Positions 7,402-16,413 of a DNA stretch of 64,000 nt are shown piece by piece. The notes beneath the pieces are model-generated. The model saw only the letters and a list, made by a program, of their open reading frames with translations. It was not told where the DNA came from and did no database searches. The translations under genes were made by a program, and so were the position numbers. Position 1 is the first letter of the stretch; each line of letters begins with the position of its first letter. The stretch comes from Microtetraspora glauca (GTDB lineage: Bacteria > Actinomycetota > Actinomycetes > Streptosporangiales > Streptosporangiaceae), in NCBI GenBank assembly GCA_001570385.1, contig BBYL01000009.1, positions 1 to 64,000 on the forward strand, read 5' to 3'.

Positions 7402-7719
7402 CTAACCGCGTGCCCGGCTCACGACGATGATGGCGAGGACGAAAAGGGCCGCCGAGATCAGGCCGTAAACGGTGGCGGCTATCCGTCTCCGGAATACGAG
7501 GGCCAGAACGCAGCTCACCGGCGGCGCACCCAGTCCGAGCACCATCGTGGCGATCGCGCACACCTCGGAGAGGCTCTTGTTCGCGGGCGTGGCTCCCATC
7601 AGGGCGAAGCCGTACGAGAACGTCAGGAGGGCCAGGACCGGCGTTCCGACCAGCCAGAGAAACGTCAGCGCGAACAGGGCTCCCCAACCCGGCCGTTCTT
7701 CGGGTGGCGTGGTCGGCAT
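7402..7719 (-). CDS. small membrane protein of unknown function
   Basis: A protein of about 105 residues with three hydrophobic stretches: GALFALTFLWLVGTPVLALL, a central VCAIATMVLGLGAPPVSCVL region and a C-terminal VYGLISAALFVLAIIVV helix. The N-terminus (PTTPPEERPGW) is polar and proline-rich. An in-frame ATG at 7752 would add 11 residues; neither start has a strong ribosome site. It converges on the ferredoxin gene with 39 bp between the stops. No family recognised. Confidence 0.6.
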   Translation of the reverse strand: MPTTPPEERPGWGALFALTFLWLVGTPVLALLTFSYGFALMGATPANKSLSEVCAIATMVLGLGAPPVSCVLALVFRRRIAATVYGLISAALFVLAIIVVSRARG

Positions 7720-8191
7720 GGTGCGCACATTCCCTTGCCCGATGGGGCGCATATGAGGGTGAGACGCGCTCTCTGGCGGAAATGTTCGGCGCGGGAAAAC
7801 TGGCTCTGGCACTAACTTCGTGATCTTCCGGCGGTCGGCGGCCAGCCTTGCTGATCATGCTGAGTGACGATCTCGGAGTTGCTCGCGGTTCCCCCACGGT
7901 GCGGGATGGTTTCGCGCCGAGTGCACAGCAGCTATGAGCGACGGGTGTGCGACACGGCGGTCAGCGGCCAGGAGACCGTTCTCCGCCTGCGTGTTCAAGG
8001 CCCCCTGCACTCGAACCGAGTACGTGGTCTTGGAGTTCAACCACAACCGCGGGCTCCTGACTGTCCACGGCATCCACACCTACAGCGACCTGAACCGCGA
8101 CGACGCGGTCGCCGACGCGCAGAAGGCGTCCACGTGCGTCAGCCCATGTCAGACCAAGTCTTCAACGCCGACTGACAGGACTGCCGCCTCA
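7720..8191. other. 472-bp interval without a recognised gene
   Basis: Both strands have short open frames here, for example plus-strand 7934-8215 and minus-strand 7855-8079, but neither has a convincing ribosome site, a recognisable family or clear third-position bias. I treat it as non-coding or decayed sequence. Confidence 0.4.
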
Positions 8192-8884
8192 TCACCGTCC
8201 ATGGCCGGAGTCTAGGCGCGCGCCGTCCCACCTCCCGATGTCGCGTGCCCAGCGGAGCAGACGGTAGGTCTTACGTCGAGAGCGCCACCCGCGATCGGGC
8301 AGCGTCTCCATCACCTTGGTGGCGATGTCCGCCGCGTCGAGTCCCGGGTGCACGAGCGCGCAGGCGACCGCATCATGGGCGTAATAGTGAGGGCCTTTCT
8401 TGTACGCCGCCTCGGCCTCCGTCATGACCGCCTCGGCGGGGTAGTCGCCCGCCTTCGCAAGCGCCAGCCGGGCGAGCTTCGTCGGCGTGCTCGGAAACAG
8501 ACCGTGTTCGACACGATCCCCCGGGCTCCCGAGGGCGATCTCTCGCAGCGGCGATAGCCATTCCGGCTCGACATCGGGGATCGGCGCGAGCGGCGGGAAC
8601 CAATCACTGAGATATTCCGTCAGCGCCAGGGCGGTCGCATCACCGTTCCACGCCGCCAGCACGGCAGGCCGAAGCACCGGCCCGGCCGGCCCGGACCTCA
8701 GACCGGCCAGCAGGCGGGAGCTCACCGAGGCCTGCGCCAGGGCGGGTGCCACCACCGCCGGGTCCGCCACGTCGATGCGGTATGCGTAAAAGACGCAGTC
8801 CCGGGGGCGCAGCGAGGACAACCAGCGCTGGACGGAGTCCAGGCCGTCGAGCGTGCGCTGTGACCAGGGATCGCTCATCATCAT
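8192..8884 (-). CDS. hypothetical protein, unknown family
   Basis: A soluble protein of about 230 residues beginning at one of three consecutive ATG codons (8884, 8881, 8878). It is rich in Trp, Leu and Ala with a helical look; no signal peptide or membrane segment is present. Segments such as RPAVLAAWNGDATALALTEY and YYAHDAVACALVHPG look like a folded enzyme or binding protein, but I do not recognise them. Codon use is like that of the neighbours. It stands alone, convergent with nothing and downstream of the transporter gene on the same strand by about 390 bp. Confidence 0.55.
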   Translation of the reverse strand: MMMSDPWSQRTLDGLDSVQRWLSSLRPRDCVFYAYRIDVADPAVVAPALAQASVSSRLLAGLRSGPAGPVLRPAVLAAWNGDATALALTEYLSDWFPPLAPIPDVEPEWLSPLREIALGSPGDRVEHGLFPSTPTKLARLALAKAGDYPAEAVMTEAEAAYKKGPHYYAHDAVACALVHPGLDAADIATKVMETLPDRGWRSRRKTYRLLRWARDIGRWDGARLDSGHGR

Positions 8885-9274
8885 GAGACGTCCAGTTCTC
8901 TTCGGATTCCGGAGCGCGGCGTGGCCGGCCACCTTTCCGGGCGCAGCGCTCGGCGAGTTCTTGTTCGGCGGCTGCAAGGCGGGCGAGTTCCTCGGGTGTG
9001 CCGTGCTGCCGGATGCCAGCACGGATGTGGTCGAGCAGGCGATTCACGGGCTCCGACCCGGCGACATTCGGTCCGCGGATCGCCCCGTACGTCAGCGGAG
9101 CTCCAGCCGCTCCGCCGAACCGACCGGGCAGACTCGGTCGCATGATAGACGGGAAGCCGCCAGCCTCGTTCCCCGGAGGAGCACGAGACCGGCGGCTTCC
9201 TCGTTTCCGGCGCCTGCCCGACGCTGCGGCAGTTGCCGTGATCTTCATCTGATGTCCGCCCGGACTCGACTTGA
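8885..9274 (-). other. 390-bp interval with a possible gene fragment
   Basis: The minus strand holds an open frame whose segment NRLLDHIRAGIRQHG followed by EELARLAAAEQELAERC looks like a genuine amphipathic helix pair, but the frame then runs out of phase through the start of the hypothetical gene at 8884. It may be a shifted 5' part of that gene or a separate remnant. Nothing else is recognisable here. Confidence 0.3.
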
Positions 9275-10639
9275 TCAGTCGGATGACAGGGCGATCTCGG
9301 GTGACAGATTGCTGGAACGCTTGCGCGTGACCGAGGTGAGATCTCGGGCGGCGGTCTCCGGCGCGAGGGCGACCGCGACAACGGCCACGAGTCCCAGGAA
9401 CGCGAGGTACAGAGCCACCGGCCACCAGGCATCCGCCCAGGCGAGAAGCGAGATCGCGATGAGAGGGGAGAGCCCGCCACCCACGACCGAGGCGATCTCG
9501 TGACCGAGCGCGACTCCGCTGTAGCGCACGTCGCCGGTGAAGAGCTCAGTGAAGAACGCTGGTTGGGTGCCGATCATTGCGCTGTGACAGATCGCGTTCG
9601 CGACGACGATGGAGAGAACGACCAGCGGGGTCTCCTTGGTGTTGATGAGCCAGAAGAAGGGTGCCGCCCAGAGAGCCACGCCTATCGCGCCCGCGATGTA
9701 GACCGGCCTACGGCCGACCCTGTCCGACAGCGCGCCCCATAGCGGCATGAGAAGCGCATCCAGGGCCATCGCGATCACGACCGAGGTCAGGGCCACGCTG
9801 CTGGAGATGCCGATCTGCGTGGCATAGGCCAGGACGAAGACGATGAAGATGTAGGAGGCCCCGCTCTCTGTCAGTCGGGCGCCGAACGTCACCAGCACGC
9901 TGCGCGGCTGCTCGCGAAGGGCCGTCCAGGCGGGGATGTGTTCGGCCCCGCTCTTCTCCTGGACCTCCTGGAACGCGGCCGTCTCCATGACGTGGGTACG
10001 GATGAACAGGCCCACCCCCATGATGAGGACACCGGCTATGAAGGGGACGCGCCATCCCCAGGCCATGAACTGGGCATTGGTGGTGACTGTCTGCATCACC
10101 GCGAACGCGAGTGCCGACAGGACGAAGCCGATGCCGACTCCGGTCTGGCTCAGCGCGCTCAGCATGCCGCGGCGGCGGGCGTCGACGTTCTCGCTGATGA
10201 GCAGTACGCCGCCGCCCCATTCGCCGCCGACGGCGATCCCCTGGAGCATCCGTACGACTGTCAGCAGGATGGGTGCCCAGATGCCGATGGATGCGTACGT
10301 GGGCAGGACGCCGATGAGGAACGTGGCCACGCCCATGAGGCTCAGCGTCAGGTAGAGCATCGTCCGCCGGCCGACCCGGTCTCCGAAGTGGCCGAAGAGG
10401 ATGCCGCCGATCGGGCGCGCGAGGAAGGCCACGGCCTGGGTGCCGAAGGCGCTGATCGTTCCCACCGTGGGATCGACGGTCGGGAAGAACAGGTGGTTGA
10501 AGATCAGGGCGGCGGCGGTTCCGTAGAGGAAGAAGTCGTACCACTCAAGGGCGTTGCCGACCAGGCTGGCGACGATGACCCGCCTGCTCGATGTCCGACC
10601 TCTTCCGCGGGGGTGCGCCACATCTGGGGTCTGCGGCAT
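9275..10639 (-). CDS. MFS transporter, metabolite:H+ symporter (MHS) family
   Basis: A 454-residue protein with 12 predicted helices. The N-terminal ASLVGNALEWYDFFLYGTAA signature and the loop GHFGDRVGRR define the MHS group (ShiA, ProP, KgtP and aromatic-acid importers); a second DRVGRR loop marks the start of the C-terminal half. It imports a carboxylate or similar metabolite with protons. GAGG precedes the ATG at 10639. It is divergent from the Rieske oxygenase genes, so it probably brings in the substrate of that pathway. Confidence 0.9.
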   Translation of the reverse strand: MPQTPDVAHPRGRGRTSSRRVIVASLVGNALEWYDFFLYGTAAALIFNHLFFPTVDPTVGTISAFGTQAVAFLARPIGGILFGHFGDRVGRRTMLYLTLSLMGVATFLIGVLPTYASIGIWAPILLTVVRMLQGIAVGGEWGGGVLLISENVDARRRGMLSALSQTGVGIGFVLSALAFAVMQTVTTNAQFMAWGWRVPFIAGVLIMGVGLFIRTHVMETAAFQEVQEKSGAEHIPAWTALREQPRSVLVTFGARLTESGASYIFIVFVLAYATQIGISSSVALTSVVIAMALDALLMPLWGALSDRVGRRPVYIAGAIGVALWAAPFFWLINTKETPLVVLSIVVANAICHSAMIGTQPAFFTELFTGDVRYSGVALGHEIASVVGGGLSPLIAISLLAWADAWWPVALYLAFLGLVAVVAVALAPETAARDLTSVTRKRSSNLSPEIALSSD

Positions 10640-10848
10640 GGGCCTCTCCTGTGACTTCGGCGGCGTGCTGCCGCCCGCTCGGTTGTTGTTGGCCTCTCAG
10701 TGTTCGGGAGCCGGAACCCTTTGCAAACGTTGACTTTCTTTGGTGGAAGATAAGTACAACTTCCTTCTCGGCCGGTGCATCCGCCGGTCGCCACTGAGTG
10801 GCGGGCGACGCTGCCGCCGCGCGCCGGCCGGGTGTTCTACTTCGGCCC
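10640..10848. promoter_or_regulatory. divergent promoter region between transporter and Rieske operon
   Basis: A 209-bp region, AT-rich around 10720-10765. A TTGACT (10730-10735) lies upstream of TAAGTA (10751-10756) but with only 15 bp spacing. An inverted repeat GGAAG-N10-CTTCC (10745-10749 and 10760-10764) overlaps it and could be a regulator site, perhaps for the IclR protein encoded at 14408. Confidence 0.35.
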
Positions 10849-11532
10849 ATGGCAGCAGGGAAGGACATCGGCCCCCGGCGACCGGCGCGTGACCGGGCGG
10901 AGCCGCGGGAGGACCTGGCGGAGCTGAGTCGGCGACTGCGGGTCCTGGAGGACGAGGCTGAGATCCGGCGTCTCGTGTCCAGGCGTCAGTGGCACGCGGA
11001 CGCGGGTCACGGCGGGCCCGGGGTGCCCTCGTGGCAGGAGAACGGTGCGGTAGAGACGCTCGGCTCCGATATCGAGGAGGCGCCGGGGCTGCGGAGCCGT
11101 GACCCGGGACGGTGGACCGGTGTCGGGCTTAGCGGCCACTTCGAAGGGCACACCCGGTCACACGGCCGGGATCGCTCGGCGTTCGCCAGGGATCGCCGGC
11201 GGTGGATGCCGCAGATGATGCATTTCCTCACCAACGAGTTCATCGAGGTCGAGTCCGCGGACGTCGCCGCCGGCAGGTGGTACTCGTGGGAGCCGGCCAC
11301 CGTCCTGGTCGACGGCCGGCTGATGTCGGTGTGGATCGCCGGCAGGTACGAGATGTCCTTCGTCAAGGAGGACGGTGCGTGGCGCATCGCGGAGATGTGC
11401 TTCCAGGAGATCTTCTCCACTTCCTACTCGTCCCGCGGCTGGGTGGAGTGCCCGCACGTCTCCTACGGCCCCGGCCAGATCGACCCCCAGAGCCAGCAGA
11501 ACCAGAGCCAGTCGTCGAGGAGCACACCATGA
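10849..11532 (+). CDS. NTF2-fold (SnoaL-like) protein of the first Rieske system
   Basis: About 227 residues. The N-terminus is charged, then LAELSRRLRVLEDEAEIRRLV is the usual first helix of the SnoaL-like/NTF2 superfamily, and HFLTNEFIEVESADVAAGRWYSW with YEMSFVKEDGAWRIAEM forms the curved sheet. Members include small dehydratases, isomerases and the beta subunits of ring-hydroxylating dioxygenases. The start is uncertain (GTG 10798 or ATG 10849; no clear ribosome site). Its stop overlaps the next ATG (ATGA), so it is coupled to the ferredoxin gene and likely works in the same oxygenase pathway. Confidence 0.75.
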   Translation: MAAGKDIGPRRPARDRAEPREDLAELSRRLRVLEDEAEIRRLVSRRQWHADAGHGGPGVPSWQENGAVETLGSDIEEAPGLRSRDPGRWTGVGLSGHFEGHTRSHGRDRSAFARDRRRWMPQMMHFLTNEFIEVESADVAAGRWYSWEPATVLVDGRLMSVWIAGRYEMSFVKEDGAWRIAEMCFQEIFSTSYSSRGWVECPHVSYGPGQIDPQSQQNQSQSSRSTP

Positions 11533-11726
11533 GGATCGAGTTGAACCAGCAGCTGTGTGAGGGACATTCGCAGTGCGAGATCATCGCGCCTCAGTACTTC
11601 GAGGTCCGCGAAGACGGAAAGGCGCACCTGCTGCGTACCGACCTGCCGCCCGAGGACCGCGGGCTGCTGGCCGAGGTGGTGCTGAGGTGTCCCGTCGTCG
11701 CGGTTCGCGTCGGTGAGGAAGGCTAG
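11529..11726 (+). CDS. ferredoxin, 3Fe-4S type, of the first Rieske system
   Basis: A 65-residue ferredoxin with Cys10 and Cys16 (CEGHSQC) and a late Cys in LRCPVVAV; the fourth position is not cysteine. Its ATG overlaps the stop of the upstream NTF2-fold gene, and the FAD reductase gene starts 9 bp after its stop. The trio order ferredoxin-reductase-oxygenase suggests it carries electrons to the Rieske oxygenase at 13033. Such 3Fe-4S ferredoxins more often serve P450s, so the partner assignment is by context. Confidence 0.9.
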   Translation: MRIELNQQLCEGHSQCEIIAPQYFEVREDGKAHLLRTDLPPEDRGLLAEVVLRCPVVAVRVGEEG

Positions 11727-11735
11727 GGGAGCGCG

Positions 11736-12944
11736 GTGCAGCGCATCGTCGTCGTCGGAGGCTCGGTCGCGGCCGCCCGCGTCCTCGATACTCTCGCCCG
11801 GCTGCGGACAGACGCGGATGTCGTGCTCATGACCGCGGGAGGCCGGTTCCCGGAGCATGACCCGCCCGCTCTGTCCAAGCAGGTTCTCTCGGGCGAATGG
11901 CAGCTCGACGAGGCTCTCATGCGCGTCGAACCGCCTCCGTTCACTCGGGTGCTCACGCAGACGACCGCAGTCGCAGTCGATCTCGCGGAACATGTGATCC
12001 GCACGGACCGGGGTGACTGTGTCGGATACGACAGGCTGGTCGTGGCCACGGGCAGCCGGCCGCGCCCGCATGGGCTGGTCCCCCGGGGGGTGCGCGGTGT
12101 GTACGAGCTCCGGACGGCGCATCACAGCCTCGCCCTGCGGGAGGAGCTGAGAGCGGGCCGCCGGCTGCTGGTCGTCGGTGGCGGCCTCATCGGCTGCGAG
12201 GTCGCCGCCACCGCCCGGGGCCGGGGCATGGACGTCACCGTCATCGACCCCGGTTCCCGTCCGCTGCTGCGGATGGTGGGTCCCGAGGCTGGCCGGTTCA
12301 TCGCGGGCGTGCACGAGGAGATGGGCGTCGACCTGCGGTTCGGCACCGGCGTCGAGAAGATCACCGGGGACGAGAGGGTCTCGGGTGTGCTACTCACGGA
12401 CGGCCGCCACATCCAGGGGGACGCGGTCGTGGTCGGGATCGGGGCGGTGCCCAACACCGAGCTGCTCTCCGGCACGGGCCTGTCGATCGACGACGGGGTG
12501 TCCTGCGACCAGACGTGCACCGCCCTCGGCGCACCCGACGTCATGGTCGCCGGCGACGCGTGCCGATGGCCGAGCGTCCTGTTCGGCCGCTCGATGCGCG
12601 TCGAGCACTGGACCAACGCCGTGGAGCAGGGCTCCCATGTCGGCCGCGCCATCACGCTCGACCACGCGCGACGCCCCACCTTCGACAGCGTTCCGTACGC
12701 CTGGTCCGACCAGTTCGGGATGAAGATCCAGGCCCTCGGAGTCATGGAGGGCACTTGGCGGGTGCTCGTCGACGACCGCGTGAATCGCAGGTTCCTGGCG
12801 CTGTGCGCCATCGACGACGTGGTGCGGGGAGTGGTCGCCGTCAACAACCCGCATCTCATCGCCAGGGCCCGCGCCGCGATCCTGCGCGGACGGCACGCGG
12901 GTACGCCGGACTGGGCCTGGGCCGGGGAACCGCTGGCCGGGTGA
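11736..12944 (+). CDS. FAD-dependent ferredoxin reductase
   Basis: A 402-residue pyridine nucleotide-disulfide-type reductase. The FAD motif is IVVVGGSVAAARVL at 4-17, the NAD(P)H motif LLVVGGGLIGCEVA in the middle, an ATG-type second FAD motif VVATGSRP, and the late VAGDACRW segment contacts FAD. It belongs to the class of reductases that serve ferredoxins of Rieske oxygenases and P450s (BphA4/CamA-like). It starts at a GTG 9 bp after the ferredoxin gene and oxidises NAD(P)H to reduce that ferredoxin. Confidence 0.92.
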   Translation: MQRIVVVGGSVAAARVLDTLARLRTDADVVLMTAGGRFPEHDPPALSKQVLSGEWQLDEALMRVEPPPFTRVLTQTTAVAVDLAEHVIRTDRGDCVGYDRLVVATGSRPRPHGLVPRGVRGVYELRTAHHSLALREELRAGRRLLVVGGGLIGCEVAATARGRGMDVTVIDPGSRPLLRMVGPEAGRFIAGVHEEMGVDLRFGTGVEKITGDERVSGVLLTDGRHIQGDAVVVGIGAVPNTELLSGTGLSIDDGVSCDQTCTALGAPDVMVAGDACRWPSVLFGRSMRVEHWTNAVEQGSHVGRAITLDHARRPTFDSVPYAWSDQFGMKIQALGVMEGTWRVLVDDRVNRRFLALCAIDDVVRGVVAVNNPHLIARARAAILRGRHAGTPDWAWAGEPLAG

Positions 12945-13032
12945 CCGTATGGAGTCGTCGCGCCGTCAGTCGACGAGTCCGCAAGTCAATGAATGAAACG
13001 AACAACACGAACACAAGGTAGGTGCGGTAAAA

Positions 13033-14394
13033 GTGGCCCAGCTGTTCACCGAAGCAGAGAACCGGCTCCTCACCCAGACCGGGCCCGGCACGCCGATGGG
13101 GGAGCTCATGCGACGTTACTGGATCCCGGCGTTCCTTTCGGAGCGTCTGCCCATGGAGAACTCGGAACCGTTCGAGATCACCCTCCTCGGCGAGAGCCTC
13201 GTGGCCTTCAGGGGGCGCAACGGGCAGGTAGGGCTCATGGACTCGAAGTGCCCCCACCGCCGGGCGTCGCTGGTGCTGGCCAGGGTGGAGGACGACTGCG
13301 CGCTGCGTTGCATCTACCACGGATGGAAGGTGGACGCGCAGGGCCAGGTACTTGAGACCCCGCCGGAGCCCCCGAACAGCCGATTCGCCCAGTCCATCAG
13401 GCACCGCGCCTACCCCACCAGGGAGGCCGGCGGGATCGTATGGACGTACATGGGGCCGGAGGAGGAGCGCCCGGAGTTCCCGATGTGGCCTTTCAACGGC
13501 CTGCCCGAGGGCCACGTATGGGCGAACCACTTCTACCAGCCGAGCAACTGGTTGCAGGGTCTGGAAGGCGATCTCGACGCCGCGCACGGCGGCTACCTGC
13601 ACTACTCGAAGGAAGAGTGGGACCGGCAGCGCAACAGCAACTCGCGGCTGGGCAAGTTCCTGTTCGACCCGCGCCCCCAGACGGCGGTGGAGCCCGCCCC
13701 TTGGGGCCTCCAGACGGCCTTCCGCTACCACCTGGAGGAGGAGAACGAGGCGGTCTTCTGGATCCACCCCCTGATCTCGCCGTTCTACACGATGTTCTCC
13801 CATGCCGAGGATGGTGCTCAGGGAGGCCTCTTCCATGCCTGGGTTCCCAGCACCGACGACTCGCACTACGTCTACTCGGTCGTCTGGCAGCGTGAAAGCC
13901 CGCTCACCGAGGACCGCAGGCAGGCCATCGACGCGACGCAGGGGTACACCGCAGTGGACAAGGCGAACGGGTACCTGTCGGTGAACTGGGATGGGAAGGG
14001 CTATCGGCAGGATCGGGAGAGCATGACAGAGGGGCTCTCCTTCTCCGGGTTCGAGGGCGTCCACCTGCAGGATCTGGCCATCCAGCACAGCATGGGGCCC
14101 GTCGTCGACCGATCGAAGGAGAACCTCTGCGCGGAGGACTTCCTCATCATCCAGGCGCGCCGGTTCTTCCTGGAAACCCTGGAGAAGCTCGCGAGGGGCG
14201 AGGAGCTTCCGGCCCTCCAACCGGGCATGGACTACTCGAGAATCGAGCACCGCTGGGTCTTCGCGCCGTCCTCGACGTCGCTGGCGGAGGTCCTCACGCG
14301 TAAGGACTGGGACTCCTCGACGGAGGAGAACACCCGGGACGTTAGTACCGTGAAGGCGGCCTGGTCCGCACTGGGCGTTGACGGCGCCGTCTAG
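13033..14394 (+). CDS. Rieske non-heme iron oxygenase, phthalate dioxygenase-like
   Basis: A 453-residue oxygenase subunit. The Rieske [2Fe-2S] ligands are Cys73-His75 (CPHR) and Cys93-His96 (CIYHGW); the mononuclear iron site is the segment GDLDAAHGGYLH with Asp182, His185 and His190. The spacing in the second motif resembles the homo-oligomeric phthalate/vanillate/dicamba type that lacks a beta subunit. It would hydroxylate or demethylate an aromatic compound. It starts with a GTG after an AGGTAGG stretch and is the fourth gene of the operon beginning at 10849. Confidence 0.92.
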   Translation: MAQLFTEAENRLLTQTGPGTPMGELMRRYWIPAFLSERLPMENSEPFEITLLGESLVAFRGRNGQVGLMDSKCPHRRASLVLARVEDDCALRCIYHGWKVDAQGQVLETPPEPPNSRFAQSIRHRAYPTREAGGIVWTYMGPEEERPEFPMWPFNGLPEGHVWANHFYQPSNWLQGLEGDLDAAHGGYLHYSKEEWDRQRNSNSRLGKFLFDPRPQTAVEPAPWGLQTAFRYHLEEENEAVFWIHPLISPFYTMFSHAEDGAQGGLFHAWVPSTDDSHYVYSVVWQRESPLTEDRRQAIDATQGYTAVDKANGYLSVNWDGKGYRQDRESMTEGLSFSGFEGVHLQDLAIQHSMGPVVDRSKENLCAEDFLIIQARRFFLETLEKLARGEELPALQPGMDYSRIEHRWVFAPSSTSLAEVLTRKDWDSSTEENTRDVSTVKAAWSALGVDGAV

Positions 14395-14407
14395 ATGGGA
14401 GCGCGGG

Positions 14408-15205
14408 GTGGCAGGCAACGGTCGCGACCCGGGACGCTCGGTCGCCAGCAAGATCTTCGCGATCCTGGGTGCTCTCGGCCGGTCGGCCCAGAGCTACTCG
14501 GCGGCGGAGCTGTCCCGCGCGACCGCCCTGCCCGCCACGACTGTGCTGCGCCTGCTGCGAGAGATGGAAGCGCTCAACGTGGTACGCCGTACCGCCGCCG
14601 GCCGGTACGAGATAGGGCTGGACGTCTGGCGGTGGGGCGTCCGGGTGCCACAGATCGACCTGATCCGTCGCGCGGCACGCCCCCTGATGGACGACCTTCA
14701 GCGCGCCACGCGGGAGAACGTCACGCTGGCCGTTCTCGACGGGCACGGTTCGGCCATCGCCGTCGAGAAGGTGAGCGGTGGACAGTCGTGGAAGGTCGTC
14801 GGCGAGATGGGCGCGGAGGTGCCCCTGCACGCGACGGCCGCGGGGAAGGTGCTCCTGGCCTACTCCTCACCGGCGGAGATCCGCCGGGTCCTGGCCCGGC
14901 CCCTTCCCCGGCACACGCCATTCACCGTGGTCAATCCCTCGCTGCTCGACAAGCAGCTGAGCGAGATCCGGCGAACCGGGGTCGGGTACGCCGGCGAGGA
15001 GATGAACCTCGGATCCGTGTCCATCGCCGCGCCAATCTGGCTCCACGGGGACGTGGTCGGGGCGCTGTCGCTGGTGGGGCACTACCGGACGGCCGACGTC
15101 AAGAGCCTGTCGGTCGCGGTGAAGAAGGTCACCCGCGAAATCTCCGACAACATCGCCAAGCAGTTGGCCGAAGAGTCGGCGCCGCCGTCAGGGCATCTCC
15201 GGTGA
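14408..15205 (+). CDS. IclR-family transcriptional regulator
   Basis: A 265-residue IclR protein: N-terminal winged helix (ASKIFAILGALGRSAQSYSA, then ALPATTVLRLLREME) and C-terminal effector-binding domain (LDGHGSAIAVEKV, PLHATAAGKVLLAY). I chose GTG 14408 because GGGAG lies 6 bases upstream; an in-frame TTG at 14378 would overlap the oxygenase gene. It is 13 bp after the Rieske gene and probably controls that operon and the divergent transporter. IclR proteins of this sort often respond to aromatic acids such as protocatechuate or 4-hydroxybenzoate. Confidence 0.9.
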   Translation: MAGNGRDPGRSVASKIFAILGALGRSAQSYSAAELSRATALPATTVLRLLREMEALNVVRRTAAGRYEIGLDVWRWGVRVPQIDLIRRAARPLMDDLQRATRENVTLAVLDGHGSAIAVEKVSGGQSWKVVGEMGAEVPLHATAAGKVLLAYSSPAEIRRVLARPLPRHTPFTVVNPSLLDKQLSEIRRTGVGYAGEEMNLGSVSIAAPIWLHGDVVGALSLVGHYRTADVKSLSVAVKKVTREISDNIAKQLAEESAPPSGHLR

Positions 15206-16126
15206 CGGCGTCCGTGCGTCGGGGTCAGCGCCGAACGCCGAGGCGCAGTACCGTGCCACGAGCTCCACGCGGAACGTCTGCCGTACGCCGGCGGCGCGGG
15301 CGAGCACCACGCGGGTCGACGGCACCGGGTCGGCGATCGGCCTGCAGACCAGCGGACGGCCTTCGAAACTCTCGTCGGTCGGCCATCGTTGCACGAGGAT
15401 CGCGTATCCCAGCGCCCTCCCCACCGAAGCTCTCACGACCTCCATGCTGCTGCTCCGCAGAGCCACGTGCGGGCTGAGCCCGACAGAGCGCAGCACGGCT
15501 TCGCTGTCGTACGAGCCGGGGGACGTGATAGGCGTGATGAGAGGCTCCTCCGCCAGATCAGCCAGGCGGACGGCCTTCCTGCGCGCCAGCCGATGCCCTC
15601 TGGGCAGCAGGACGTAGGGCTGTAGTTCCGACAGCGTCTGACAGTTCAACCCGGTCATGTCCTGCTCCGCGTACATCAGCGCGATGTCGCACTCGCCGTT
15701 GATCAGTGCCTGCCGCAACGTCTCCGCCGGGCCTTCCACCACGGAGAAGGTCAGGCCGGGATGCCTGCGGCCGAAATCATCCAGGAGCCGCGGCACGACG
15801 ACAGGCGCCAACGTGGCGGTGCATCCGAATGTCAGGTGTCCCCGGACCTCGTCCGCCTCCGTGCGTGCGTCGGCCTGGAGTTGCTCGGCAAGGCTGATCA
15901 GCTCCCTGGCTTCCGCGAGGACCCGCGCCCCGGCTTTGGTCAGTGCCACGCCCTTGGCCTTGCGCCGGACGAAGAGCTGGACACCCAGATGGCGCTCGAG
16001 CTCGGCGATGCCCAGCGAGACCGCGGTCTGAGAGGTGGAACACCTGTTCGCCGCGGCACTGATCGTCCCCAGCGTCGCCGCGTGGACGAAGTACTCCACC
16101 TGCCGAAACGAGTAGTCCACCGGCAC
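15188..16126 (-). CDS. LysR-family transcriptional regulator
   Basis: A 312-residue LysR protein. The helix-turn-helix region FRQVEYFVHAATLGTISAAA and TSQTAVSLGIAELERHLG is followed by the effector domain (VRGHLTFGCTATLAP, GECDIALMY). I chose GTG 16126, with GAGGAG 7 bases upstream. Its last 18 bases overlap the end of the convergent IclR gene, and it is divergent from the carbon-nitrogen hydrolase at 16414. It resembles CatR/BenM-type regulators in size and layout and is a candidate activator of the hydrolase or the cat operon. Confidence 0.9.
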   Translation of the reverse strand: MPVDYSFRQVEYFVHAATLGTISAAANRCSTSQTAVSLGIAELERHLGVQLFVRRKAKGVALTKAGARVLAEARELISLAEQLQADARTEADEVRGHLTFGCTATLAPVVVPRLLDDFGRRHPGLTFSVVEGPAETLRQALINGECDIALMYAEQDMTGLNCQTLSELQPYVLLPRGHRLARRKAVRLADLAEEPLITPITSPGSYDSEAVLRSVGLSPHVALRSSSMEVVRASVGRALGYAILVQRWPTDESFEGRPLVCRPIADPVPSTRVVLARAAGVRQTFRVELVARYCASAFGADPDARTPSPEMP

Positions 16127-16413
16127 GACCGAACTCCTCAACGAGGCTCTCACCCAAGGGGTATAGCCCGGGCGCGCGCCCGAACGGGACCGCCCGAAAA
16201 CGAGTTAAAACACAGTTCTTCATAGGTGTAACACAAATAAAACCTAATTTACAGACGAAAGGGATTCGTCGAACACTCGGGGAGGCCGGCGGTCCTCGCG
16301 CGGTCATGCCACGGGCGTCACGTTGCCGATTCGTCCCCGGCCGGTCGGCGGTCGCCGCGACGACGCCGATCGCCAGCGGCCGACAAGTCGCCTACGAGAA
16401 AGCGTGAAACGCT
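16127..16413. promoter_or_regulatory. divergent LysR control region
   Basis: A 287-bp interval between LysR and the C-N hydrolase. The part 16200-16260 is AT-rich with imperfect dyads (for example ACACAGTTCTTC and GGTGTAACACA), the sort of place where a LysR protein binds and where both promoters should lie. I cannot define the box exactly. Confidence 0.4.

Noticed and set aside
8640-9425. A 261-codon minus-strand frame across the hypothetical gene start
   Set aside because: It overlaps the better-supported gene at 8192-8884 out of phase; only a short helical stretch looks protein-like, so I list it only as a possible fragment.
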